DNA from: Streptomyces flavofungini
Lineage (GTDB): Bacteria; Actinomycetota; Actinomycetes; Streptomycetales; Streptomycetaceae
Direction of reading: 5' to 3'
DNA: 64,000 nt
Assembly (NCBI RefSeq): GCF_014650815.1
Contig: NZ_BMVR01000013.1
Span: forward strand, 124,001 to 188,000
This document shows, in pieces, positions 17,239 through 25,275 of this stretch. A program made the position numbers and the translations under genes. Below the pieces are notes generated by a model, which saw nothing but the letters and a program-made list of their open reading frames with translations, made no database searches and had not been told where the DNA came from. The first letter of the stretch is position 1. Each line of letters begins with the position of its first letter.

Positions 17239-17874
17239 CTAGTCCAGCACCCGCGCCAAATAGGCCCGCAACAGCGCCCGCGCCTCCCCCACGATCGCCT
17301 CGTCCCCGCCCGGATCCACCCGGAAGGCGAGCCGGAACAGCGCGTCGGCCGTCTCCACCGCGACCAGGAAGGCGCGGCGCAGGGCCGGGTCGGGGGCCCG
17401 CCCGATGTAGGCGGAGAGCAGTTCGGCGAGATGGTCGGCGACGCGGTGATTGGGGGCGGCGCCGGGATCGCCGACCGGGATCTGGGTGCCGAAGTCGACC
17501 AGGGAGAAGCCGGGGGCGGTGCGCTTCATGGCGAGGTACTCGTCGAGGAGCGCGTCGAGGGCGGCGCGCCAGTCCCCCGCCTCGACGGCGGCGAGGCGCC
17601 GGGTGACCCGTTCGGCGTAGCGCTCCAGGTTGCGGTGGGCGAGCGCGTCGACCAGGGCGCGCTTGTTGCCGAAGAAGCGGTACACGGAGCCGATCGGGAC
17701 GCCCGCGCGCTCGGCGACGGACCGGGTGGTCAGGGCCTCGTAACCCAGCTCGTCGAGGAGGTCGGCGCAGGCGTCGAGGATCCGGGTGAGGCGTTCGGCG
17801 CTGCGGCGCTGGACGGGGGCGCGGCGCAGGGCGGCGGGGGCGGGCGGGCGCTCGGGGGCGCTGCGGTCCTGCAT
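17239..17874 (-). CDS. TetR-family regulator 3
   Basis: A 211-residue regulator with an N-terminal basic arm (ALRRAPVQRRSAERLTRIL), an HTH (ALTTRSVAERAGVPIGSVYRFFGNKRALVDAL) and a helical ligand domain. ATG 17874 is chosen. A GTG 18 bases upstream is also in frame, and neither has a good ribosome site, so a leaderless transcript is plausible (TACTCT lies just upstream as a -10-like element). It is divergent from hmgA (17996) and co-directional with the molybdopterin oxidoreductase. It may repress the latter through the palindrome at 17121-17138. Involvement in homogentisate control is less likely because hmgA has its own linked GntR gene. Confidence 0.88.
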   Translation of the reverse strand: MQDRSAPERPPAPAALRRAPVQRRSAERLTRILDACADLLDELGYEALTTRSVAERAGVPIGSVYRFFGNKRALVDALAHRNLERYAERVTRRLAAVEAGDWRAALDALLDEYLAMKRTAPGFSLVDFGTQIPVGDPGAAPNHRVADHLAELLSAYIGRAPDPALRRAFLVAVETADALFRLAFRVDPGGDEAIVGEARALLRAYLARVLD

Positions 17875-17914
17875 CCCGGGAGAGTAGAGCACTGTTCACA
17901 TTTCATGGATCCTC

Positions 17915-17957
17915 TTGCGCTGGGAAATCTGGAATCCTACGGTGTTCCATAGGAATC
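17915..17957 (+). promoter_or_regulatory. hmgA promoter with repeated GGAATC elements
   Basis: TTGCGC (17915-17920) and TACGGT (17938-17943) are separated by 17 bp and resemble a vegetative promoter. GGAATC occurs at 17931-17936 and again at 17952-17957, 21 bp (two helical turns) apart, with TTCC in between. These could form an operator for the GntR regulator encoded downstream. This is inference from position only. Confidence 0.4.
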
Positions 17958-17995
17958 AGGTCGGGAGCACCGGCCCGGAAACCGAGGGAGCTGTG

Positions 17996-19345
17996 ATGAG
18001 CGGGGACGACCCGAGGGACCACGCACGCAAGACCGCCGAGGGGCTGAGCTACCTCACGGGCTTCGGCAACGAACACAGCTCGGAAGCCGTTCCCGGCGCC
18101 CTGCCGCACGGCCGCAACTCGCCCCAGCGCGCACCCCTCGGCCTGTACGCGGAGCAGCTCAGCGGCACCGCGTTCACCGAGCCGCGCGCCCACAACCGCC
18201 GCTCCTGGCTGTACCGCATCCGTCCTTCGGCCGCGCACCCGGCGTTCACGCGCGTCGACAACGGCGCGATCCGCACGGCGCCCTTCACGGAGGCCGTCCC
18301 GGACCCCAACCGGCTGCGCTGGAACCCGCTGCCGGAGCCCGCTCCGGGCACGGACTGGCTCGCGGGCCTGTGGACCCTCGGCGGCAACGGCGACGCGACC
18401 CAGCGCACCGGCATGGCGGTGCACCTGTACCACGCCAACTCCTCCATGACGGACCGCGTGTTCAGCGACGCCGACGGCGAGCTGCTGATCGTCCCCGAGC
18501 ACGGCGGCCTGCTGCTGCGCACCGAGTTCGGGCTGCTGCACGCCGAGCCCGGCCATGTCGCCCTGATCCCGCGCGGCGTCCGCTTCCGCGTGGAGCTGCT
18601 CGACGAGAGCGCCCGGGGTTACGTCTGCGAGAACTACGGCGCCGTCTTCCAGCTCCCCGACCTCGGCCCGATCGGCGCCAACGGCCTCGCGAACGCGCGG
18701 GACTTCAAGGCCCCGGTCGCGGCGTACGAGGACGATGCGGATGCCGCCGCGGGCCCCGTCGAGGTCGTCAACAAGTTCTGCGGCAACCTCTGGTCGGCGA
18801 CGTACGACCACTCCCCGCTCGACGTCGTCGCCTGGCACGGCAACCACGTCCCGTACGTGTACGACCTGCGCCGCTTCAACGTCATCGGCACCATCTCGTA
18901 CGACCACCCGGACCCGTCGATCTTCACGGTGCTCACCTCGCCGTCGGACACCCCGGGCCTCGCGGGGGTCGACTTCGTGGTGTTCGCGCCGCGCTGGCTG
19001 GTCGGCGAGGACACCTTCCGGCCGCCGTACTTCCACCGGAACGTGATGAGCGAGTACATGGGCCTGATCGAGGGCGCGTACGACGCGAAGGCCGCCGGAA
19101 AGGGGGGTTTCGTCCCGGGCGGCGGCTCGCTGCACAACATGATGTCGGCGCACGGACCCGACCACGAGACCTTCGAGCGGGCGAGCGCCGCCGAGCTGAA
19201 GCCGCAGCGGATCGACGACAGCCTTGCCTTCATGTTCGAGACCCGCTGGCCCGTCACCGCCACCGAGCAGGCGGCGAGGGCCACCCACCTGCAGCGCGGC
19301 TACGACGACGTGTGGCAGGGTCTGGAGCGTCATTTCCGGCCGTAG
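17996..19345 (+). CDS. hmgA: Homogentisate 1,2-dioxygenase
   Basis: A 449-residue cupin-fold dioxygenase that opens the ring of homogentisate with O2 and Fe(II), giving maleylacetoacetate in tyrosine/phenylalanine breakdown. It begins with the family N-terminus YLTGFGNEHSSEA. It contains HGNHVPYVYDLRRFN and the iron ligands: the His and Glu in PPYFHRNVMSEYMGLI and the His in AHGPDHETFE. The length is the family norm. ATG 17996 follows GAGGGAG. The GntR gene starts 52 bp downstream and probably controls the operon. Maleylacetoacetate isomerase and fumarylacetoacetase are not in this window. Confidence 0.97.
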   Translation: MSGDDPRDHARKTAEGLSYLTGFGNEHSSEAVPGALPHGRNSPQRAPLGLYAEQLSGTAFTEPRAHNRRSWLYRIRPSAAHPAFTRVDNGAIRTAPFTEAVPDPNRLRWNPLPEPAPGTDWLAGLWTLGGNGDATQRTGMAVHLYHANSSMTDRVFSDADGELLIVPEHGGLLLRTEFGLLHAEPGHVALIPRGVRFRVELLDESARGYVCENYGAVFQLPDLGPIGANGLANARDFKAPVAAYEDDADAAAGPVEVVNKFCGNLWSATYDHSPLDVVAWHGNHVPYVYDLRRFNVIGTISYDHPDPSIFTVLTSPSDTPGLAGVDFVVFAPRWLVGEDTFRPPYFHRNVMSEYMGLIEGAYDAKAAGKGGFVPGGGSLHNMMSAHGPDHETFERASAAELKPQRIDDSLAFMFETRWPVTATEQAARATHLQRGYDDVWQGLERHFRP

Positions 19346-19397
19346 TGCCCGCACTTCCGGCCGCTGTCCGCCTCGTCACCGGAGTACGGAGTTCCAC

Positions 19398-20147
19398 GTG
19401 ACCGCTTTCGCCCCGGACTCGATCGTCCTGAACCGAAAGCTGCCTCTCTGGTATCAGGTGTCGCAGTCGCTGCGCGCCTCGATACTCGGCCGGGCGCCCG
19501 ACGCCCCGCTGCGCCTGCCCACCGAGGAGCAGCTCGCGGGGCACTACGGCGTCAGCGTGCTCACCATGCGGCAGGCCCTCAAGGAGCTGGAGGACGAGGG
19601 CCTGATCAGCAGGCACCGGCGGCGCGGCACGTTCATCGAGCCCGGGGTGCAGCGCGGTTCGCCCGTGCGGCTCCTCGGCTCGGTGGACGCGATCGTGGCC
19701 CAGCAGTCCGGCATGGACACCAAGCTCCTGTCCCAGGGGCAGGAGCCGGTGCCCGCCGAACTCGCCGAGTACTTCCCGGACGTGGACCGCGTCGCCACGT
19801 ACCACCGGCTGCGCAGCGACACCAAGACCGGCGAGCCGACCAACCACGCCCGCAACCACATCCGCCCCGACCTCGCCGACCGCGTCGACCCCGCCGATCT
19901 GGAGCGGTGGCCGATGACGAAGGTCCTGCGGGACGTGGTGGGCGTGGCCATCTCCCGCATCACCGACACCGTGGAGGCCACGCTCGCCGACCCCGAGACG
20001 GCCCGCCTCCTCCAAGTCCCGCTCCTGAGCCCGATCCTGCACTACACGGGCATCACGTACGACGACCAGGGCCGGGCTCTGGACGTGGCCCGCATCCACT
20101 ACCGGGGCGACCGCTTCTCCTTCACCGTCACCCTGGACGCGACCTGA
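19398..20147 (+). CDS. GntR/HutC-family regulator (UTRA domain)
   Basis: A 249-residue regulator with an N-terminal winged helix (LPTEEQLAGHYGVSVLTMRQALKELEDEGLISRHRRRGTF cut here by residue blocks, about 40-80) and a C-terminal UTRA ligand domain ending in ARIHYRGDRFSFTVTLD. UTRA regulators bind small metabolites and are common next to amino-acid catabolic genes. GTG 19398 is preceded by GGAG about 7 nt upstream. It follows hmgA closely and probably senses homogentisate or a related aromatic acid. The 13-bp sequence GACGCGACCTGAT containing its stop codon is repeated 51 bp downstream. Confidence 0.9.
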   Translation: MTAFAPDSIVLNRKLPLWYQVSQSLRASILGRAPDAPLRLPTEEQLAGHYGVSVLTMRQALKELEDEGLISRHRRRGTFIEPGVQRGSPVRLLGSVDAIVAQQSGMDTKLLSQGQEPVPAELAEYFPDVDRVATYHRLRSDTKTGEPTNHARNHIRPDLADRVDPADLERWPMTKVLRDVVGVAISRITDTVEATLADPETARLLQVPLLSPILHYTGITYDDQGRALDVARIHYRGDRFSFTVTLDAT

Positions 20148-20223
20148 TCACCGGCGCCCCGGGCCCGGCCGACGCCCGGCATCCGCGACGCGACCTGATG
20201 GCTCCCGCCGTGCCCGTCGTACG

Positions 20224-21417
20224 ATGCCGGGCGTGACGCACGACGAAGCGCCGCTGCTCGCGGATCTCCTGCCGTGGTCCATCGCGCCGCTCAGGCCCGG
20301 GCGCGGGTGGCCGATGGCGCCGGACCCGGCGTCCCTGAAGGCCCGTTGGAACGCCTTCGTCCGGGCCGACGCCGCCGGCCGCGAGGCGCTCCTGCGGCCC
20401 ACCCGGTCCCGGACCCTGCACACCGCCGTCGCCCAACTGCCCGGCTGCCACGGCGCCACGGTCCGCCTCGCCCGCGCGTCCGGCCCCTGCCCCGAGCCGG
20501 TGCGTGTGCTGCACGGCCCCTTCGACGAGCAGTGGCTGATCCCCGACCACCGCCTGCTCGACGTGGCCCGGCCCGAACTGTGGCGCGTTCGCGGCGCCGG
20601 ACAGCTCTTCCTCACCGAGCAGGGGTACGTGGCCGACGGCACGGGCCCCCCGGTCCTCGCGTCCGCCGTGCTCCCCGACGGCCGCTCCCCCGCGGGCCGC
20701 CCCGGCCGCATCCGCCCCCTCTTCCGCCGCCCCGGCGGCGTCGAACCCAACCTCGCGCCGGGCCTGCTGAGCCACCTCACCCGGCTGTACGGGACCGAGG
20801 TCACCGCCCGCGACGTCCTCGCGTGGACCCTGGCCGCCGCCCAGGCGTCGCCGTCGGGCTGCGCGGTGCCGCTGACCTCCGATGCCCAGGCGTGGGCGCG
20901 AGGCGTCGCGGCGGGACGTCGGCTCCTGTGGCTGCACCTGCGCGGCGCGGGCGGCGACCGCCCCAGACTCCCCGGCGGCCGCCGCCCCTACGTCCGGGCC
21001 CCGCTCCCCGCCAGGCCCCGCGCCCTCACCTACGACCCGGACGAGGAGGCCCTCCTCGTGGACGAGACCGGCGTCATCTCCCCCGTGCCCGCGGGCGCCT
21101 GGGACTTCCGGGTGAGCGGCGTCCGGGTCCTTGAGCTGTGGTTCGACCGCCGGGTGGCCGACGCGGAACCGGGCTCCCTGGAGGCCGTCCGGCCGTCCGC
21201 CTGGCCCCAGGAGTGGACGTCGCAACTCCTCGAACTGGTCACGGTCCTCGCGCTGTTGGCCGAGGAGGAGCCGTTCGCCGTCGGGGACGGGGGGCGGATC
21301 ACGGCCGGGGAGCTGCGGGCGGCGGGGGTGCTGCCGGTGCCGGGGGCCGCGCGGCGGCCCGCTTCGGTGCTGGATCACCATGAGGAGGGGCCGGAGGGGC
21401 AGTTCGCGTTGCTGTAG
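20224..21417 (+). CDS. Type ISP restriction-modification specificity-like protein (orphan)
   Basis: A 397-residue protein resembling the C-terminal specificity (Type_ISP_C) region of type ISP restriction-modification enzymes. It contains HGPFDEQWLIPDHRLLDVARPELWRV, here noted as two adjoining motifs, GRIRPLFRRPGG, and ALTYDPDEEALLVDETG...VLELWFDRRV. The helicase, nuclease and methyltransferase motifs of full-length ISP enzymes (over 1500 residues) are absent, and no partner gene is nearby, so it cannot act as a complete restriction system. The ATG at 20224 sits inside a 12-bp inverted repeat and has no clear ribosome site; GTG 20233 is an alternative. The identification is from memory of streptomycete homologues and is moderately sure. 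Confidence 0.65.
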   Translation: MPGVTHDEAPLLADLLPWSIAPLRPGRGWPMAPDPASLKARWNAFVRADAAGREALLRPTRSRTLHTAVAQLPGCHGATVRLARASGPCPEPVRVLHGPFDEQWLIPDHRLLDVARPELWRVRGAGQLFLTEQGYVADGTGPPVLASAVLPDGRSPAGRPGRIRPLFRRPGGVEPNLAPGLLSHLTRLYGTEVTARDVLAWTLAAAQASPSGCAVPLTSDAQAWARGVAAGRRLLWLHLRGAGGDRPRLPGGRRPYVRAPLPARPRALTYDPDEEALLVDETGVISPVPAGAWDFRVSGVRVLELWFDRRVADAEPGSLEAVRPSAWPQEWTSQLLELVTVLALLAEEEPFAVGDGGRITAGELRAAGVLPVPGAARRPASVLDHHEEGPEGQFALL

Positions 21418-21425
21418 GGGGGGGT

Positions 21426-21451
21426 GGCTTCCGGTGCCCGCCGAGGAAGCC
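21426..21451. terminator. Hairpin between convergent genes
   Basis: GGCTTCC (21426-21432) and GGAAGCC (21445-21451) form a perfect 7-bp stem with a 12-nt loop. It lies just after the stop codon of 20224-21417 and before the convergent MFS pseudogene. It probably terminates from the left, without a T-run, as usual in streptomycetes. Confidence 0.45.
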
Positions 21452-21522
21452 GTTCCCGTGACCTTTATGGCCCTTATGGCCCCTGCGATCTCTGTGATCC
21501 CGCTGCGACGTGCCGCCCGCCG

Positions 21523-23053
21523 TCACGTGTGCGGAGCGCGCCCCGCCCCGGCCCCCGGCAGCAGCGCCACCAGGCTCAGCCCCTGCAGCACCACCAGCAC
21601 GACCACGCCCAGGTGGAAGCCGGACTCTCCGCCGCCACCGATGCCGTACGCGAGTGCGGCGATCGCCGGGCCGACCGCGAACGCCAGCGTACGCGACGTG
21701 TTGCCGACGCCGCCCGCCGTGCCGACGAGGTGCGCCGGGGTCGCGGTGAGGATCCCGGCGTTGACGGGGGTGCCGAACAGGGCCTGCCCGGCGCCCGCGA
21801 CGGCGAGCCGCCAGCCGATGTCCCACAGGCCCGCGTCGGGGCCGAGGGTCACCATGCTGAGGACGCCCGTACCGCACAGCCCGGCCCCCACCGCCCCCAC
21901 GAGCCGCGGCGGCAGCCGGTCGGCGAGCGCCCCGCTCAGCGGCGCCGTCAGCGCGACCGCGCCGATGAAGAAGACCATGGCCACGCCGGTCAGGGACGCT
22001 CCGGCGTCGAGCACGTCGGAGACGTAGTACGGCAGCAGGAAGTAGGAGAGCCCCACGAAGGTGCCGCTGAGGAAGAGGGAGAGGACGGGCAGTCCCACCT
22101 CGCGGCGGCGCAGCAGGTCCAGGACGGGGCGTGCCGAGCCGAGCCGCGCCCAGGCCACGGCGCCCGCGACGGCCACGAGGCCGGACAACGTGGCCGTGCC
22201 GGGCGCGTCCGCCTCGATCCGGCCGAAGGCCAGGAGCAGCGCGGTCACGGCGACGCCGAGCACCACGCCGTCCCCGACCAGCGAACGGCCGGGCGCCGCT
22301 AGGGCGTTTCTGATGGCTCTTGGTCGGCCGCCAGGGAGATCGTCGGCGCAACGGGAGCTGCCCCGCGAGGTGCTGCTCGCCCCGGCGCCCACACCCGTGA
22401 CAGCCATCTGACGGTTTCAAGAGCCGTCAGAAACGCCCTAGACCCTTGTCCGTGCGCGGGATGAGGCGTGCCCCCAGCCACCACACGACGAGCAGCACCG
22501 GGATCTTCAGCAGGAACACCGGCCGCCAGCCGTACGCGTCGACCACCGCCCCGCCCAGCGACGAGCCGCCCATGGACCCGATCGGCATGACCGTGGCGAC
22601 GAACCCCATGGCCCGTCCGCGCTGTTCGGGCCGCACGCTCGCGGCGACCACCGGCAGATAGAACGCGCCGACCAGCGCGCCCGCCACGCCCTGCAGCACC
22701 CGGGCCGCGAGCAGGACCTGCAGGCTCGGCGCACAGGCCGCGAGGACGCTGGTCAGGCCGATCGCGGGCACGGCGAGCAGGAACAGGGCGCGCAGGTCCA
22801 CGCGGTCGCTCCAGCGCCCCGCGGGGATCGCGAGCGCGGCGGTGGGCAGCGTGTACGCCAGCAGGACCCACTGGGCGGACGAGGAGCCGACGTCCAGGTC
22901 GTCGCCCATCGCGGGCAGCGTCACCGCCGTCAGGCTGATCTCCAGGGTGACCATGAGCATCGCCAGCGCCATCACGGCGACGGGCACCCAACGCGTGGGC
23001 GGAGCGCCGTCGGGCGGCGGGGTGCGGGTGGATGCGGGAATGTGCTGAGCCAT
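21523..23053 (-). pseudogene. MFS transporter (DHA2/14-TMS type) split by a MITE
   Basis: The 5' part (23053 down to about 22438; 205 residues from MAQHIPAST) contains MFS motifs (ISLTAVTLPAMGDDL, IPAGRWSDRVDLRALF, QGVAGALVGAFYLP). It runs into the inserted element, where it stops after LGRF. The 3' part (about 22301 to 21523; 259 residues) has the remaining helices and an intact end. Removing 139 bp (one element plus one target copy) restores the exact reading ...IPRTDKGL-AAPGRSLVGDG... across the site. So the gene was intact at about 464 residues before insertion. An ATG inside the element is in frame with the 3' part and could give a truncated product. The family is drug or metabolite efflux. 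It is divergent from the dehydrogenase at 23333. Confidence 0.88.
22302..22438. mobile_element. MITE, about 135-137 bp, inserted in the MFS gene
   Basis: The ends are 23-bp inverted repeats with one mismatch (22299-22321 and 22419-22441, counting the flanking CTAG), beginning GGGCGTTTCTGA at the left. CTAG occurs at both junctions, so the target duplication is TA, CTA or CTAG; the exact edge is ambiguous by one or two bases. There is no transposase gene; the interior is under 100 bp. A 7-bp hairpin CTGACGG/CCGTCAG lies inside the right end. The element must be mobilised by a transposase elsewhere, perhaps of the IS5/IS427 or IS630 type, judging from the target alone. Confidence 0.88.
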
Positions 23054-23083
23054 GGGGCCGACGCTAGGAAGGGGGCGGGGGGC

Positions 23084-23253
23084 GTCGCCCCTGTCGGATG
23101 ACTGGGGTGTGCCGGGTGCCTGGCCGCTGACCGGGGTGTGCCGGGTGATTGGCCGCGCTGGGCGGTTCGTATGTGGCGGTGCGGTGGTCGCCGCTCCCCC
23201 TGCCCAGTCGCCCCACCCCAGTCGCCCCACCCCAGTCATCCGACAGAGGCGAC
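23084..23253. repeat. 26-bp inverted repeats in a divergent promoter, with internal direct repeats
   Basis: The arms at 23084-23109 and 23228-23253 match over 26 bp with one mismatch (core TGTCGGATGACTGGGGTG) and are separated by 118 bp. Between them GGGGTGTGCCGGGTG occurs twice, 31 bp apart (from 23104 and 23135). The right side repeats CACCCCAGTC in 15-bp steps. The two arms face the divergent MFS pseudogene and dehydrogenase promoters. Paired activator sites are the likely role; the truncated LuxR regulator downstream is the obvious candidate binder. Confidence 0.7.
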
Positions 23254-23332
23254 CGTGCGGACCGCCCGCATACCTTCCTGGATGTCGGCACCAGCCGCAC
23301 CGCACCACCCCTCCCACCTGGAAGGACATCCC

Positions 23333-24685
23333 GTGCACGCCATCCGCATCCACGCCTTCGGCGGCCCCGGGCAACTCCGCTACGAAGAGGTGCCCGACCC
23401 GGAGCCAGGACCCGGCCAGGTCCGGATCTCCGTACGGGCCGCGGGAGTCCACCTCCTCGACACCGCCCTGCAGCGCGGCGCGGGCGACGAACTGCCCTTC
23501 GCGCTGCCGGAGCTGCCGGTCACGCCGGGCCGCGAGGTCGCCGGGGTCGTGGACCGGCTCGGCGCGGGCGTCGGCGAGGAGTGGCCCGGCCGCCGGGTCG
23601 TCACGCATCTCGGGCTTGTCAACGCGGGCTACGCCGAGCTGGCGGTCCGCGAGCCGGAGGCGCTGTTCCCGCTGCCCGACTCCCTGTCGTACGAGGCGGC
23701 GATCGCCATGGTCGGCAGTGGGCGGATGGCCCTTGGCGTCCTGGACGTGGCCGCGCCCGGGCCGGACGACGTGGTCCTCGTGACCGCCGCGGCGGGCGGC
23801 GTCGGCACGCTCCTCGTGCAGGCGGCGAAGAACGTCGGCGCGACCGTCGTGGCCGCGGCGGGCGGCCCGGACAAGGTGGCGCGGGTGCGGGCGCTCGGCG
23901 CGGACGTCGCCGTCGACTACACCCTGCCGGACTGGGCGGACCGGGTGCGCGCCGGGCTCGGCGGCCGTGCGGTGAGCGTGGCCTTCGACAGCGTGGGCGG
24001 CGCGGCGGGCCGTGCGGCGTTGGAACTCCTCGGGCCCGGCGGGCAGTTCGTCGTCTACGGCTGGTCGTCCGGCACCCCGACGGAATTCGCGTCGAAGGAC
24101 CTGCACGACAAGCTCCTGACGGCCACGTACGCGCTGGGCCCCCGGCTCCTGCGGGTGCCGGGCGGCCTGCGCGGCCTCCAGGAGCGGGCGCTCGCCGGGG
24201 CGGCGGACGGCACGCTGGTACCGGCCGTCACCACGTCCCCGACCACGTCGAGGCCGCCGTCCGCAACGGAAAGGCCGACTCCGTACGGGAGTTGGCCGAG
24301 CGGTACACCGAGTGGGCCGGGCACACGGGCGCACCCTGGGCCCGTGCGATCGCGGCACGCTGCCGGGGGCTGCCGGCCGAGGCGGGGACGGCCGGGACCG
24401 CCGGGGCGGGCGGCGGAGCGACCGACGCCGACGCCGTGCACGCGGCGTACGAGGAGGCCCTGCGGCTGCACGCCGACGACGGCCGCCCCTTCGAGCGGGC
24501 CCGCACCCGGCTCCTGTTCGGCCAGTGGCTGCGCCGGGCGGGCCGCAGGAGCGAGGCCCGCGGCCCGCTGCGGGCGGCGCTGGACGTGTTCGAACAGGTG
24601 GAGGCGGCACCCTGGGCGGAACGGGCCCGCGCCGAACTGCGCGCGACCGGCGAGAGCAGGTCCCCGCAGCGCCCGGACCACCTGA
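23333..24685 (+). CDS. Zinc-binding dehydrogenase/quinone oxidoreductase with a foreign out-of-frame tail
   Basis: Residues 1-300 are a standard MDR-family quinone oxidoreductase: VHAIRIHAFGGPGQLRYEE, GREVAGVVDRLG, TAAAGGVGTLLVQAAK (NADPH-binding glycines), GADVAVDYTLPDW and GPGGQFVVYGWSSG. The family normally ends with about 20 more residues after VPAVTT. Here the frame instead continues for about 150 residues that are the wrong frame of a LuxR-family regulator gene (24236-24876). The GTG start follows GAAGGA. A deletion has evidently fused the two genes. The catalytic core may still fold, but the last strand is missing and the tail is noise, so activity is doubtful. It is divergent from the MFS pseudogene and was probably once co-regulated with it. 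Confidence 0.8.
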   Translation: MHAIRIHAFGGPGQLRYEEVPDPEPGPGQVRISVRAAGVHLLDTALQRGAGDELPFALPELPVTPGREVAGVVDRLGAGVGEEWPGRRVVTHLGLVNAGYAELAVREPEALFPLPDSLSYEAAIAMVGSGRMALGVLDVAAPGPDDVVLVTAAAGGVGTLLVQAAKNVGATVVAAAGGPDKVARVRALGADVAVDYTLPDWADRVRAGLGGRAVSVAFDSVGGAAGRAALELLGPGGQFVVYGWSSGTPTEFASKDLHDKLLTATYALGPRLLRVPGGLRGLQERALAGAADGTLVPAVTTSPTTSRPPSATERPTPYGSWPSGTPSGPGTRAHPGPVRSRHAAGGCRPRRGRPGPPGRAAERPTPTPCTRRTRRPCGCTPTTAAPSSGPAPGSCSASGCAGRAAGARPAARCGRRWTCSNRWRRHPGRNGPAPNCARPARAGPRSARTT

Positions 24686-24876
24686 CGGCGGCCCGCCTCA
24701 CCCCTCAGGAACGCCAGGTGGTCCGCCTGGCCGCCACAGGAATGTCCAACCGTGACATCGGCGCCCACCTGTTCCTGTCCCCCCGAACAGTCGGCTACCA
24801 CCTCTACAACGCGTACCCCAAGCTGGGCGTCGCGTCCCGAGGCGACCTGCCCCACCTGAACCTGCAAGCCGACTGA
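24236..24876 (+). pseudogene. C-terminal remnant of a LuxR-family ATP-binding regulator
   Basis: From about VPDHVEAAVRNG onward, roughly 213 residues match the end of a large LuxR (LAL/AAA-type) regulator. There are helical TPR-like repeats (AYEEALRLHADDGRPFERARTRLL) and a C-terminal LuxR HTH (LTPQERQVVRLAATGMSNRDIGAHLF, then PRTVGYHLY). The expected 500 or more N-terminal residues with the Walker ATPase, and the start codon, are missing. The sequence begins inside the dehydrogenase frame but in another phase. This marks a deletion junction at about 24231-24241. It is probably not translated, though the HTH codons are intact. Confidence 0.82.
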
Positions 24877-24889
24877 GGCGCCGCGAACG

Positions 24890-25125
24890 AGGGCGAGGGC
24901 GGGATTTCACCCCGTGCGGCATTTGAGGACGGGGGCGAGGGAATTCAGCCTGCCCGCCACGTGAGGACCAGGACGAGAGATTTCAACCCGCCCGCCACGT
25001 GAGGACCAGGACGAGAGATTTCAACCCGCCCGCCACGTGAGGACCAGGACGAGAGATTTCAACCCGCCCGCCACGTGAGGACCAGGGCGAGAGTTTTCAG
25101 CCCGTCCGGCGTTTGAGGACGAGGC
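24890..25125. repeat. 38-bp tandem repeat block
   Basis: Units beginning GTGAGGACCAGGACGAGAGA start at 24961, 24999, 25037 and 25075, an exact 38-bp period. The first three are identical. The fourth diverges, and a partial fifth (GTTTGAGGACGAGG) starts at 25113. Degenerate copies precede them from about 24890. The last unit contains CAGCCCGTCCGGCGTTTGA (25098-25116), which recurs exactly at 62265-62283. This motif looks like a dispersed streptomycete intergenic repeat. The surrounding 24877-25275 gap shows no gene. Confidence 0.85.
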
Positions 25126-25275
25126 CGCAGGCCGATCGGCGGCACCCCGCCCCACGGGCACCATGCGACAGCGCGAGCAGCGACAGGACAGACGGGGTGG
25201 GCGGGCGGGAGAAGAACGAAGAAGGGGAGGACGGCGGGACGCCACGGCCCGAGACCAGGGCGCCCACGCCAGAAA

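Noticed and set aside
24961..25125. Regular repeats that could suggest a CRISPR array
   Set aside because: The 38-bp units are directly contiguous without unique spacers, and there are no cas genes; it is a simple tandem repeat.
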